Part shown: one piece after another, positions 8,259 through 17,384 of the stretch
Layout of the letters: each line of letters begins with the position of its first letter
How positions within the stretch are numbered: the first letter of the stretch is position 1
From: Sorangium cellulosum
GTDB taxonomy: Bacteria; Myxococcota_A; Polyangia; Polyangiales; Polyangiaceae
Reading direction: 5' to 3'
DNA: 64,000 nucleotides
NCBI RefSeq assembly: GCF_002950945.1
Contig: NZ_CP012673.1
Coordinates: 8,694,501-8,758,500, forward strand
Translations under genes and position numbers: made by a program
Notes under the pieces: generated by a model
What the model saw: only the letters and a program-made list of their open reading frames with translations
Told to the model about the DNA's origin: nothing
The model's database searches: none

Positions 8259-9650
8259 GGCTCGACGGTCCGGGCGGCCGCGGGTCTGCGCGGCGACGCG
8301 GGGTCGCGACGTCCTTACCGCATCCTCCGCCGCCTCACCACGATGGCGTGCAGGCGCGCGCAGGGGGAACACGCGCGGGACGCGCCGGGACGTATGCGGG
8401 GAAACGCGCAGGGACGCGCGCGGGGACCCGACAGCAGGTGCCCCCGCGCGCGGGGGCCGGGATCAGGCCGACGCGGCGCTGCCCATGCGGCGGCGCTGCG
8501 GGATCATCGGCGTCGGCCGGGAGCGGTCCATGCTGGGAGGCCGGCGCGGCGGGTACGGATCCCGGCGCGCGGGCTTCTGTGCAGGGGCCGGCCCCCGCGG
8601 CGGCGGCCGGCGCAGAGGCGACCGGGCCGCGCCGAGCTCGAGCGGGCAAACCGGAAGATGTGCGTGTCGTCGAGAAGAAGCATCCATGAGACCTCCCATC
8701 GCAGCAGAAAGACCAACGAGGTTGAACGACACGATCGAAGAGCCGGCTCTCATACACCCTCCATTCATCACAAGACGTCGGACCGAAGGCAGACCGGTGC
8801 CGCAAGGAACGCTGTCCCCGGATGCCACCCTCCTTCACCGCGCTCCGCCGGCGCGTGCTCAAAGCACCTTCACGCCAGGTTCGTGAGCCGACGGTCCGCC
8901 TCGCCACACGCCCGCTGACGAAGCGCACCAGCACTTCGCAGCCAGGAGAAGGCGAGTCGGACCCGTCGCGCCACGAACCTTCCGGCCCGGTGCTTCGCGC
9001 GAGCGGCGAGCGAGCGAGAGGCGGCAACCAGCAGGTCAACGACCTCCAGGGCCTCGGATCGTTCGCTGTTGAGCCCCGCTCCGGCCTCGGGAGCCCACGA
9101 CACAAGCTCACGCGGGGGTCCGCGGGCGCCGTCGTGGCTGCTCACGCGCGAACACTCAGGGGCGTCGCGCCCACCTTGGGCGCTCGACGTTCAGCCCTGA
9201 CGGCTGCGTGGCAGAGCGGTTGGCTTCAGGATCAGATGCGCATAGTCGACGCGGGCTACGCGTCGAGAGGAACGGTAGCACCCGGTGCGGAGCATGCCAA
9301 TGAATTTGTGAGCTCTGCGAGGGGCGCAGCGCCGCCAGGGGTGATGCCTGCTCGGCATCCGTGGCACGTGCCAGGTGCCAGGGTGCCAGCGTGCCACCCC
9401 GCGGCGAGCCGTCGCCCGGGCCCACTTTCCCCGGTACTCCGGGGAGAGCTCGGGGGCGAACGAGCGAACGACAGGCAGCTTTCTCCCGTGCGGGGCCGTC
9501 CGCAGCGGCGCGGCCCGACCGTTGCTTTTCGGAGACACGAACGGTCCTCGCGCCAGCGCTGGCCACGCTCCGGAGGAGCACGGCGCTGCCGCGCGCGGAA
9601 CCGGTCGATCCCTCCACTGCGCTCTCCCGCGCGAAAGGGCGATTCCATCC
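8259..9650. other. 1.4-kb stretch without a convincing gene
   Basis: Open frames here lack GC-rich third positions, ribosome sites and recognisable protein motifs. The stretch holds GC-rich direct repeats near 8365-8450 (variants of gggacgcg), a short frame at 8686-8886 with poor codon bias, a TGCCA repeat cluster at 9361-9398 and a TCCCCGG-TACT-CCGGGGA hairpin at 9428-9445. It is probably the control region of the P450 operon plus decayed sequence. Confidence 0.5.
9361..9398. promoter_or_regulatory. GTGCCA repeat cluster upstream of the P450 operon
   Basis: Four close copies of GTGCCA(G/C), bounded by inverted GTGGCACG (9361-9368) and CGTGCCAC (9390-9397), with a GGCACGTGCC palindrome at 9363-9372. 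It lies ~250 bp before the first P450 start. The layout suggests a multi-site operator. It does not fit a sigma-54 promoter, because no TTGC box follows at the right distance. Confidence 0.35.
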
Positions 9651-10883
9651 ATGGCTTCGACCGCCCCCTCGCAAAACAACCACGCCTTCGATCTCCGGGC
9701 CCCCTCTCTCTTCCTCGATCCGCACCCGCTCCTCCACCGGATGCGCGCGGAAGCCCCCGTCTACTTCAGCCCGCACCTCGACTCGTGGGTCCTCACCAGC
9801 TACCAGGACGTCTGCGCGGCGCTCCGCGATCCCCGGCTCTCCGTCGTGGAGGAGGTCAAGCGCATGGAGGCGCTGCCCGCGTCGGACCAGCTCGCGCTGG
9901 GGGCCCTCCGGCGCACCTTCCTCGCCTGGGGCGACCGCGGCAATCCGGAGCGGCACGCGCTCTTCCTCAAGCTCCTCAAGCGCCACTTCACGCCTCACCA
10001 CGTCGAGGCCCAGCGCCCTCGCATCCAGGAGATCCTGGGACGCCTACTCGCGGCGGCGACGCGGCGGGGGGAGATGGATGTGGTCAACGACATCGCCCAC
10101 CCGCTCGCCATGACGGTCGTGGCCGGGGTGACCGGGGTCCCGGAGGAGGAGGTCGACCTTTACCTGCGCTGCTCGAACTACATCTCCCAGCTGCTCGAGA
10201 TGGGCGATCGCGACCAGCTCTTCCTCTGCCAGCGCGGGATGATCGAGCTGTCCGACTTCCTCCGGCCCATCGTCGAGCGACGGCGGCGCGAGCGCGGCGC
10301 CGACCTGCTCGGCGCCTTCATGGAGGCGGACCCCGACGGCGTCCATTTCAGCGACGACCACATCGTCGCGCAATGCATCATGTTCCTCGTCGTCGGATAC
10401 CACACGACCGCGAACCAGCTCTGCAATGGGCTCCAGATCCTGTTCGACCACCCCGACGCGCGCGCCAGGCTGACGGCCGATCCCGCGCTGCTCCCGAACG
10501 CCTTCGACGAGATGATGCGGTATCACGGCGCGGTCGCCTCGGTGCGCCGGATGGCGACCGTCGACCTCGCGATCCGCGGCCAGCAGATCCGCGCCGGGGA
10601 GACGATCGTGCTCGCGCTCTGCGCGGCGAACCGCGATCCGTCGGCGTTCCCCGACCCCGACCGGCTCGACATCACACGCGAGGAGGCGAGCCGGCAGGTC
10701 GGCTTCACCATCGGCCCGTACTCCTGCATGGGGCAGGCGCTGGCGCGCCTCGAGGCGCAGGTCTTCTTCCGCACCCTGCTCGGCCGGTTCCCTCGCCTCC
10801 GGCCCCGGGACGCCGCCCCGGACTGGATGGTGTTCCGCCCGCTCGGCCGGGAGCTCCGGACGCTGCGGGTGCTGTTCGACTGA
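9651..10883 (+). CDS. Cytochrome P450 (first of two)
   Basis: 410 residues, soluble bacterial type. The K-helix ExxR motif is EMMRYHGAVASVRR, and the haem-ligand region is FTIGPYSCMGQALAR with Cys359 as the thiolate ligand. The I-helix, usually (A/G)-G-x-(D/E)-T, reads VVGYHTTAN: the conserved acid is His251, next to the oxygen-activating Thr252/253. A GAAAGGG ribosome site lies upstream. It would insert oxygen into a small-molecule substrate using an external redox partner. The HDO-like gene follows after 44 bp, then a methyltransferase and a second P450, which indicates a tailoring operon for a secondary metabolite. Confidence 0.93.
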   Translation: MASTAPSQNNHAFDLRAPSLFLDPHPLLHRMRAEAPVYFSPHLDSWVLTSYQDVCAALRDPRLSVVEEVKRMEALPASDQLALGALRRTFLAWGDRGNPERHALFLKLLKRHFTPHHVEAQRPRIQEILGRLLAAATRRGEMDVVNDIAHPLAMTVVAGVTGVPEEEVDLYLRCSNYISQLLEMGDRDQLFLCQRGMIELSDFLRPIVERRRRERGADLLGAFMEADPDGVHFSDDHIVAQCIMFLVVGYHTTANQLCNGLQILFDHPDARARLTADPALLPNAFDEMMRYHGAVASVRRMATVDLAIRGQQIRAGETIVLALCAANRDPSAFPDPDRLDITREEASRQVGFTIGPYSCMGQALARLEAQVFFRTLLGRFPRLRPRDAAPDWMVFRPLGRELRTLRVLFD

Positions 10884-10927
10884 CGAGGGCGGGCCACGGA
10901 GCGGCGGCCAGCCGCGGAGCAAGGCAC

Positions 10928-12460
10928 ATGAAGCACGTCATCGAGCTCATCGAACAGAAGAAGCGAGAGATCGCCGCCCACCCGTTCTACCGGTGGATGG
11001 CGAACGGCCCGACGCCCCTCGAGACCCGGTTCGATTTCGCGCCCCTCCTCGCGAATTTCATCATGGCGTTCAGCGACATGAACCGATGGTTCATGAGGTA
11101 TCCCGCCCCCGCGGGCGCCCTCGAGCGCGCCATCAACCGGCACACGCGCGAGGACGAGACCCACTCCAGGCTCTTCCTCGAGGACTGGCGGAAGCTCGGG
11201 CTCGATCGGCGCCTCGGCTGGAGCGCGAGCGACATGATCGGGTGGTACTACGCGGGCGCCGAGACCGACGTCTTCCGGGAGTACGGCATGGAGATCATGC
11301 AGATGTGCACCCTGAACGAGGATCCGCTGGTCCGCTTCGCCGTGATGCAGTCGATCGAGGCCTGGGGGCACGTCTTCTTCACGGCCTCGTCCGGCGCCGC
11401 CGACGCGCTCACGCAGCGATCCGGCGTGGAATACCGCTACTTCGGGCCGTACCACCTGAGGCGGGAGCTCGGCCACCTGCTCTTCGAGAACCAGCTCTTC
11501 GAGCAGGCGGAGCTCGACGAAGGCCGGCGGGCGCGAGCCTCTGCGCTGGTGCGCCGGCTCTTCGACATGATCCTCGTCGAGAGCGACCGGCTCCTCCGCT
11601 ACGCGGAGCGCGTCGCCCGCGACGACGAGCCGCCGTCGACGCTCCGGAGCCCGGCCGCCCCGCCGCGCGCCCCGCGACCGGACCCCGGGCCGAGCGCGGG
11701 GACCGCGGGCCGCCGGCGGAGCGAGCGCGTCGCGCCGGAGCAGGCGCCGGTGCAGCAGGTCCTCGAGCAGCGGAAGCGGGCCTCGGCCGAGCACCCGCTG
11801 TTCGCCTGGATGCGGGCGCGGGACGGGCAGGATCCCGAGGAGAAGCTCCGGCGCATCGCGCTGTTCTGGACGCCGGACTGCATGGGATACCGGGACCTCA
11901 ACGTGCACGCCCTCGCCTACCGGCGGCCGGCAGACCGGCTCGAGCGGGCGATCAACCGCTGGGCCCTGGACCTGCAATCGCACCACGAGCTCTACCTGCG
12001 CGACTGGATCGAGCTCGACATGGATCGACGCCTCGGCTGGAGCGCGAGCGACACGCTCGAGTTCTACTGCGCGAGCAAACACTCGGAGGCGCAGCGGCGG
12101 AACATGTCTTCCTTCGTCAAGCTCGCGTTCGCCTACCCCGAGCCGGTGCTGCGGTTCTGGCTCATGGAGGCGCTGGAGGCGAGCGGCGAGGCGTTCTTCG
12201 AGAACACCCGCGCGCTCGCGCGACGGGTCGAGGCAGAGCGGCCGCTGCGGCTCGACTACCTCGCTGACCGCCACGCGCTGTCGCACCCCGCGCTCGAGCC
12301 GGACGACGAGGCCGACGCCGTCGCCTTCAAGGCCGAGGCGCTCGGCGAGAACGGCCGGGAGGTCGCGGTGGGCATGATCAACACCGTCTTCGATTGCCTC
12401 GAGGTCCAGTTCTCGCTCTCGCTCGAGCTCTCGGAGAGCAAAGCGGCGTCGACCGCCTGA
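10928..12460 (+). CDS. Tandem haem-oxygenase-fold (HDO-like) dimetal protein
   Basis: 510 residues made of two homologous halves (about 1-215 and 265-510) joined by a Pro/Arg-rich linker. Both halves start with a similar helix (AAHPFYRWM / AEHPLFAWM) and share LGWSASD. Domain 1 has EDETH (E75, E77, H79), SIEAWGH (E144, H148) and H176-x3-E180-x2-H183, which fits the metal-ligand pattern of haem-oxygenase-like diiron oxidases (E..H, E, HxxxD/ExxH, as in UndA or CADD). Domain 2 keeps the first His (H352) and a Glu but has lost the ExxH end of the third helix, so it is probably a non-catalytic partner. It sits between a P450 and a methyltransferase. The HDO assignment is motif-based and could be another helical diiron family. 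Confidence 0.6.
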   Translation: MKHVIELIEQKKREIAAHPFYRWMANGPTPLETRFDFAPLLANFIMAFSDMNRWFMRYPAPAGALERAINRHTREDETHSRLFLEDWRKLGLDRRLGWSASDMIGWYYAGAETDVFREYGMEIMQMCTLNEDPLVRFAVMQSIEAWGHVFFTASSGAADALTQRSGVEYRYFGPYHLRRELGHLLFENQLFEQAELDEGRRARASALVRRLFDMILVESDRLLRYAERVARDDEPPSTLRSPAAPPRAPRPDPGPSAGTAGRRRSERVAPEQAPVQQVLEQRKRASAEHPLFAWMRARDGQDPEEKLRRIALFWTPDCMGYRDLNVHALAYRRPADRLERAINRWALDLQSHHELYLRDWIELDMDRRLGWSASDTLEFYCASKHSEAQRRNMSSFVKLAFAYPEPVLRFWLMEALEASGEAFFENTRALARRVEAERPLRLDYLADRHALSHPALEPDDEADAVAFKAEALGENGREVAVGMINTVFDCLEVQFSLSLELSESKAASTA

Positions 12461-12575
12461 TCGCGCGGGGCGGCGAGGGCCGGCGACGCCGATCGACCGA
12501 GCCATCAACGCCCGTCGCTTTGCTCGATTCGATGGGGATGCCCTCACAAGGACGTATCCCCGGAGGACACACGCC

Positions 12576-13442
12576 ATGTTTCTGCGCAGAGCCCTGCTCG
12601 TTCCCACCCTCCTCCGCAGCGCGCTCCGAGCGCCCCGGGACCGGCGCGCCGCCTGGGACCGCTACTGGCGGGACATCCGGCGCACCGGCCCCGGCGGCGA
12701 GGTGCTCTGGGACGGCGGCGCCCCCGAGGAGCTCGGCTGGGCGATCGACCTGGCCTGCCGCACCATGGATACCACCCGCCCCGTGGTCGACGTCGGCTGC
12801 GGCAACGGGCGTTACACGCGCGCGCTCTCGCCCTGGTTCGCCGCCGCGATCGGCGTCGACATCTCGGCGCAGGCCGTGACCCACGCCGAGCGGGAGACCC
12901 TCGCCGAGGGGGCGGGCGCCACGGACCCCGCCGGCGCGGCGAGGGGCAGCGACGGGGCGACCTCGAGCCCGCCGCGCGTCGCGTTCCGGACGCTGGACAT
13001 GACCGAGCCGGGCGCCGGAGAGCGCCTGCGCGCCGAGGTGGGCACGGCCAACGTGTTCGTCCGCGGGCTCTTCCACACCCTCGACGCGGCGCACCGCGGC
13101 CGCCTCGTCGAGAGCTGCCGCGCGCTCGTCGGTCAGCACGGCACCGTGCTCCTCGTCGAGACCGACTATCCGGGCAGCGCGCTCTCGTACCTCGATTTCC
13201 TCGGGGCCCGGGGCAGCGACTTCCCGGAGCCGATCCTGCGCTGCCTCGAGGCGGGGCTCCCGGCGCCGGCGCGCTTCGGCGCGAAGGAGGTCGCGCGCCA
13301 CTTCCCCGAGCCGGCATGGGAGCGCGTCGAGGCCGGGCGCGCGGAGCTGCACCCGGCGGCGATGCGGCCGGGCCAGCCGCAGCGGCCGATCCCGGCGTTC
13401 TTCGCCGCGCTGCGCGCGAGGCCGGGCAGGCTGTCGTCATGA
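12576..13442 (+). CDS. Class I SAM-dependent methyltransferase
   Basis: 288 residues. The Rossmann motif I is VVDVGCGNGRYTRAL near residue 68, followed by GVDISAQAV (motif II acidic region) and NVFVRGLFHTLD. A GGAGG ribosome site precedes the ATG by 9 bases. The stop overlaps the start of the next P450 (ATGA at 13439-13442), so the two are translationally coupled. The substrate is not predictable; its place between two oxidative enzymes suggests a metabolite. An insert of Gly/Ala/Ser-rich sequence after residue ~112 looks disordered. Confidence 0.88.
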   Translation: MFLRRALLVPTLLRSALRAPRDRRAAWDRYWRDIRRTGPGGEVLWDGGAPEELGWAIDLACRTMDTTRPVVDVGCGNGRYTRALSPWFAAAIGVDISAQAVTHAERETLAEGAGATDPAGAARGSDGATSSPPRVAFRTLDMTEPGAGERLRAEVGTANVFVRGLFHTLDAAHRGRLVESCRALVGQHGTVLLVETDYPGSALSYLDFLGARGSDFPEPILRCLEAGLPAPARFGAKEVARHFPEPAWERVEAGRAELHPAAMRPGQPQRPIPAFFAALRARPGRLSS

Positions 13443-14857
13443 GCGGCGCGGCGATGCTTCAGGGCGCCGCGCCCGGCGCGCCCCCGGTCCCCCGGGGCTT
13501 CCGCGCGAGCCTGCGGAACGCGGACGCGTTCAAGGCGAACCCGCTCGCGTTCTACATGCGGCTGACCAGGGACGACGAGTCCGGGTACCGCCGGGTCGCG
13601 CCGTTCGATCTCTTCGGCCCCAACGTCCTCGTCAACGACGTCGACGAGGCGTGGCGCATCCTCACGAGCGCCGTCGACCGGGGGGGCTACACGAAGGACG
13701 GGCTGCGCTTCTTCGAGGTGATGCGCCGCCTGCTCGGGCGAGGGCTGTTCACGGCCGAGGGCGATGGCCACCTCCAGCAGCGCCGGCTGCTGCAGCCGTC
13801 GTTTCAGCCGAGGAGGATCGACGGCATGGCGGGCGGCATCACGCGCGCCGCGGCCGAGGTCGGGGCCCGGTGGTCGACCCAGGTCGGCGCGGTGCTGGAC
13901 GTCGAGGGCGAGATGCGGCGCCTCGCGCTCGATCTCCTCGCCGAGGCGCTGATCGGCGCCGATCTGCGCGACGACGTCCACGAGCTCGGCGCGCTCGACG
14001 AGGAGATGGAAGCGCGGCTGCTCGACACGATGGGCGCGCCGCTCCTGGTCCCGGCCTGGGTCCCCACGCCCGGCAACCGGCGCTTCGCCAGGGCGGCCTC
14101 GCGGATGCGCGCCGTGGTGGCGCGCCTCATCGCGCGACGGCGGGCGAGCCTGGGAGCGGCGCGCGCGCCCGACGTGCTGCTCACGCGCCTGCTCGCGGAC
14201 GAGCTCTGGACTGGCGCCATGGGAGAGCGGCAGCTCGAGGACGAGATCGCCACGCTCCTCGTGGGCGGCTACAAGACCACGGCGCTCGCGCTCACGTGGA
14301 CATGGTACCTGCTCGCGACGCACCCCGACGTCGCGCGGCGGCTCCACGCCGAGGTGACCGGGCAGGTCGGGCCGCGGCTCCCCACGCCTGAAGACGCGCG
14401 CAATCTCCGTTATACCCGGATGGTCGTCCTCGAGTCGATGCGCCTCTATCCGCCGGTATGGGTCATCAGCCGCGTGGCCGCGCGCGCGGACGAGGTGGCC
14501 GGCGTGGCCGTCCCGCGCGGCGCGATCGTCGCGATCAGCCCGTACACGCTGCACCGCCACCCCGCGCACTGGTCGCGGCCGGACGGCTTCTACCCCGAGC
14601 ACTTCGCGGAAGGCGTCGCCCGGCCCGCCCACGTGTACCTGCCGTTCGGCGCCGGCCGGCACAAGTGCATCGGCAACCACTACGCCATGGCCGCGGCGAT
14701 GCTCACCCTCGCGACGCTGGCCGGTCGGTACACGTTCGAGCCGCCGTCGCACCCGGTCGTCGCGAACACGCGGGCGTTCACCACGCCCGACCCCGGCCTG
14801 CGGATGCGCCTCGCCGCGGCGCCCGGGAGCCTCCTCGAAGGGAGGGACGCGGCCTGA
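13439..14857 (+). CDS. Cytochrome P450 (second of two)
   Basis: 472 residues. Haem motif FGAGRHKCIGNHYAM with Cys410, K-helix ESMRLYPP (ExxR) and PERF-like region YPEHF; overall closer to the long-chain CYP4/CYP102-like type than the first P450. The I-helix reads LLVGGYKTTALALTW: the usual acid before the Thr is Lys279. The start ATG overlaps the methyltransferase stop. It shares the operon with the methyltransferase, HDO-like protein and first P450. No ferredoxin or reductase is encoded inside the operon. Confidence 0.93.
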   Translation: MSGAAMLQGAAPGAPPVPRGFRASLRNADAFKANPLAFYMRLTRDDESGYRRVAPFDLFGPNVLVNDVDEAWRILTSAVDRGGYTKDGLRFFEVMRRLLGRGLFTAEGDGHLQQRRLLQPSFQPRRIDGMAGGITRAAAEVGARWSTQVGAVLDVEGEMRRLALDLLAEALIGADLRDDVHELGALDEEMEARLLDTMGAPLLVPAWVPTPGNRRFARAASRMRAVVARLIARRRASLGAARAPDVLLTRLLADELWTGAMGERQLEDEIATLLVGGYKTTALALTWTWYLLATHPDVARRLHAEVTGQVGPRLPTPEDARNLRYTRMVVLESMRLYPPVWVISRVAARADEVAGVAVPRGAIVAISPYTLHRHPAHWSRPDGFYPEHFAEGVARPAHVYLPFGAGRHKCIGNHYAMAAAMLTLATLAGRYTFEPPSHPVVANTRAFTTPDPGLRMRLAAAPGSLLEGRDAA

Positions 14858-15081
14858 GGAAGCGTGGGAGACGCGAGAAAGAGAAGAGACCTTCGCCGCG
14901 CGGAGCGAGGGGGGGAGCTCGACGACCGCGCCGGCGCGGCGCCCGCAGGAGGCGAGAGTCGTTGTTCTTCAGATTCGCTCGACGGCACGCCCGGCGCCGC
15001 TCGATCGCGACACGGCTCGATTCGACCCCTGTCGAGCAAAGGTCACTTCCCATCTCCGCCGCTGGGGCTACGATCGGCCGC

Positions 15082-16536
15082 ATGTCTGCCACGCCTCAGG
15101 CCGCTGAGATCCCCCCTCAAGCGCCTCGCGGAGAGGCTCCCCCCGGCCACAACGTACAGCTCTACGAATCGGATGATTTCCTGGAAGGCGTCGTGACCGC
15201 CTATCTCCAGGAGGGCCTCCAGCAAGACGCCGGGGTGCTCCTGCTCGTGACCGAGGAGCGGTGGGCCGGGCTCCAGCGGCGGTTGCCCTGCCTCCGGGCG
15301 GACGCGACCGACGCCGGGCGCGATCTCCCGATCCGGGTCCTCGACGCGCAGCAGGTGCGGGACCGCGTGTTCGTCGATGGGGTGCTGAACGAGCGCCTCT
15401 TCCGCCGGTTCATCGACGCCGCGCTCGGCGCGGTCCGGCGCCGCGCGCCGGGAGGCAGGGTGTGCGCGTACGGAGAGCTGGTCGACATGCTCTGGCGCGA
15501 GGGCCACGCGAAGAGCGCCGTCCAGGTGGAGCGCCTGTGGAACGAGGCCCTCTCCGGCCGCGCGGCGTCGCTGCTCTGCGCATACCACACGCACGGCGCG
15601 CACGGCGCGCACGGCGCGATGGACGCGTCGGCCATGGAGCTCATCTGCCACACCCACGCGCAGGTCTCCCCCGCCGAGTCGTTCCTGCACCTCGAGACGG
15701 ACGAGGAGCGGTCCCGCGCCGTATCCTTGCTGCAGCACCGGGCGGGCGCCACGAGCGAGCTCGCGGCGCGCAAGGCCGCGGAGGACGCCCTCCGGAGCCG
15801 GCAGGGCGAGCTGGCCGAGCAGGCCCGGCAGAGGGACCAGTCGATCGCGGTCCTCGGCCACGAGCTGCGCAATCCGCTCACCGCCATCCTGTGCGCGCTC
15901 CGGCTCGCGCGGTCCGGCAAGCCGGACGCGGTGGAGCGGGCGGTCGCGCTCGCCGAGCGGCAGGTGAGAAAGATGTCGCACCTCATCGAGGACCTGCTCG
16001 ACGTGACGCGCCTCAGCCACGGCAAGATCCGCCTCCAGCGCGAGCCGATCGAGGTCGCCCGCTGCGTCGAGCAGGCCGTCGAGGCGATCCGCCCGCTGCT
16101 CGCGGCGCGCCGCCAGCGCCTGTCGCTCGCGCTTCCGGCCGAGCCCACGCTGCTGCTCGGCGACCCGGTGCGCGTCGAGCAGATCCTGTCGAACCTGCTG
16201 CACAACGCGTCGAAGTACACGCCGGACGAGGGGGAGATCGCGCTGCGGGCGGGCGTGGTGGAGGGCATGGTCGAGCTCGCCGTCCAGGACACCGGCCGCG
16301 GCATGACGACCGAGTTCATCGCGCGGGTGTTCGAGCCGTTCGCGCAGAGCGAGCCGTGGGATGCCGGGTCCGGCGGGGGGCTCGGCCTCGGGCTTTCGCT
16401 GGTGCGCGAGCTGGTCGAGCTGCACGGCGGGAGCGTGCGCGCCCACAGCGACGGCCTCGGCCGCGGCAGCACGTTCGTCGTCCGGCTGCCGCTCCCGGCG
16501 GAGGCCTCGATCCCAACGTCCCGGATGGCGGGGTGA
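15082..16536 (+). CDS. MEDS-domain sensor histidine kinase
   Basis: 484 residues, no membrane segment. Residues ~20-190 form a MEDS (DcmR-type) sensory domain (HNVQLYESDDFLEGVVTAYL; GRVCAYGELVDMLW). A short helix leads to a HisKA domain with the phospho-acceptor His260 in VLGHELRNPLTAIL, then a HATPase with N-box (LSNLLHNASKY), G1 (DTGRGM), and G2 (GLGLGLSLVREL). An HGA-HGA-HGA micro-repeat occurs near residue 173. No response regulator is adjacent, so it is an orphan. It lies between the P450 block and the PKS block and could control either; that is only positional. Confidence 0.88.
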   Translation: MSATPQAAEIPPQAPRGEAPPGHNVQLYESDDFLEGVVTAYLQEGLQQDAGVLLLVTEERWAGLQRRLPCLRADATDAGRDLPIRVLDAQQVRDRVFVDGVLNERLFRRFIDAALGAVRRRAPGGRVCAYGELVDMLWREGHAKSAVQVERLWNEALSGRAASLLCAYHTHGAHGAHGAMDASAMELICHTHAQVSPAESFLHLETDEERSRAVSLLQHRAGATSELAARKAAEDALRSRQGELAEQARQRDQSIAVLGHELRNPLTAILCALRLARSGKPDAVERAVALAERQVRKMSHLIEDLLDVTRLSHGKIRLQREPIEVARCVEQAVEAIRPLLAARRQRLSLALPAEPTLLLGDPVRVEQILSNLLHNASKYTPDEGEIALRAGVVEGMVELAVQDTGRGMTTEFIARVFEPFAQSEPWDAGSGGGLGLGLSLVRELVELHGGSVRAHSDGLGRGSTFVVRLPLPAEASIPTSRMAG

Positions 16537-16546
16537 GCCCGCGCCG

Positions 16547-17302
16547 TCAGCGCGGTGTCCCGCGCGGGTGCTCGGGGCCCTGCGGGCGCTCCGGCCCCCA
16601 CGGGTGCTCCGGATAAAACGCCCGCATCATCCGCGCGGTGTACGCGACGAGGTTCGCGAAGCCCTCGGCCCTGCGGCGCAGCGGCGAGTCGAAGAACGGC
16701 GTGAGGATCCCGGCCAGCAGCGCGAAGGCGGTCGCGTCGACGCCCGCGGGCCGGTCGCCGAAGAGGTGCGGCTTGTCGCCGAGCAGCACGGACAGCGCGG
16801 CGAGCGAGCGCGCGCCGAGCGCGACGATCTCCTCGTCCGAGTGCCGCGCCATGCCGGCGATGCGGAACGACTCGCGCACGCGCCCGAGCAGCTCCTCGCG
16901 CAGCCTGGGGCGCAGCTCCTCCGGCGCCCCGTCGACGAAGTGCGCCGGGCCCTTCTCGAAGTTCTCCGGGATGAGCCAGCGCGTGCAGCCCGAGGCCGCG
17001 GCGAAGTGGTTCTCCAGCATGCGCTCGACGGCCCACGCCTCGGCGCGCTGGCGGGCGTCGAGGCCGGCGTCGAGGTCCTTGCTGTGCTTCTTCTCGAGGT
17101 GCTCCCGGATGAAGTGCGAGTCGGCGATGCGCGCGCCGTCGTCGTCGATGAAGGGGAGCTGCCCCTTCGGGGACTGCTCGGGCCGCCCGAGCTCCTTCCG
17201 GTAGGGCAGGCCGAGCAGCTTGAGCTGGACCTCGGTCTTGGTCACGTAAGGGCTGGCTTCGGGCAGGCCGAAGCTGGGGCCGAGGCCGTACAGGGTGATC
17301 AT
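16547..17302 (-). CDS. Glutathione S-transferase family protein
   Basis: 251 residues. The N-terminal thioredoxin-fold part includes SPYVTKTEVQLKLLGLPY and GQLPFIDDDGARIADS (cis-Pro and the Glu/Asp-Ser glutathione site), followed by an all-helical C-terminal domain with DRPAGVDATAFALL. The C-terminus is a Pro-rich tail with repeated GPE(R/H)P. Likely cytosolic, conjugating glutathione or a similar thiol to electrophiles, or a metaxin-like binding protein. It is divergent from a YafY-type regulator 83 bp away, with a palindrome between them that probably controls both. Confidence 0.85.
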   Translation of the reverse strand: MITLYGLGPSFGLPEASPYVTKTEVQLKLLGLPYRKELGRPEQSPKGQLPFIDDDGARIADSHFIREHLEKKHSKDLDAGLDARQRAEAWAVERMLENHFAAASGCTRWLIPENFEKGPAHFVDGAPEELRPRLREELLGRVRESFRIAGMARHSDEEIVALGARSLAALSVLLGDKPHLFGDRPAGVDATAFALLAGILTPFFDSPLRRRAEGFANLVAYTARMMRAFYPEHPWGPERPQGPEHPRGTPR

Positions 17303-17356
17303 GGGGAACCTCCGGGCGCTGGGTCCGTCGTGGACCGCGCTTGATGTACGCCCGGC

Positions 17357-17380
17357 CTGCTGACAGCCTGGTGTCAGCAG
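17357..17380. promoter_or_regulatory. Operator between GST and YafY regulator
   Basis: A perfect 9-bp inverted repeat CTGCTGACA (17357-17365) / TGTCAGCAG (17372-17380) with a 6-bp spacer. It ends 4 bp before the regulator start codon. Position and symmetry suggest binding by the YafY product, with autorepression and control of the GST gene. Confidence 0.65.
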
Positions 17381-17384
17381 CCTC

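Noticed and set aside
8686..8886. Possible 66-residue peptide (MRPPIAAERPTRL...) before the P450 operon, considered as a RiPP precursor
   Set aside because: Poor third-position GC, no ribosome site, no leader/core pattern and no modifying enzymes of RiPP type next to it.
9201..9300. tRNA-like string (gtggcagagcggttggctt)
   Set aside because: It resembles the D-arm of a Ser/Leu tRNA, but no T-arm, no matching acceptor stem and no plausible anticodon loop follow.
9361..9398. Sigma-54 promoter suggested by TGGCACG
   Set aside because: No TTGC-like -12 box occurs at the required 10-bp GG-GC distance on either strand.
10523..12607. Long minus-strand frame opposite the first P450 and HDO gene
   Set aside because: Shadow of the plus-strand coding pattern; no ribosome site or motif.
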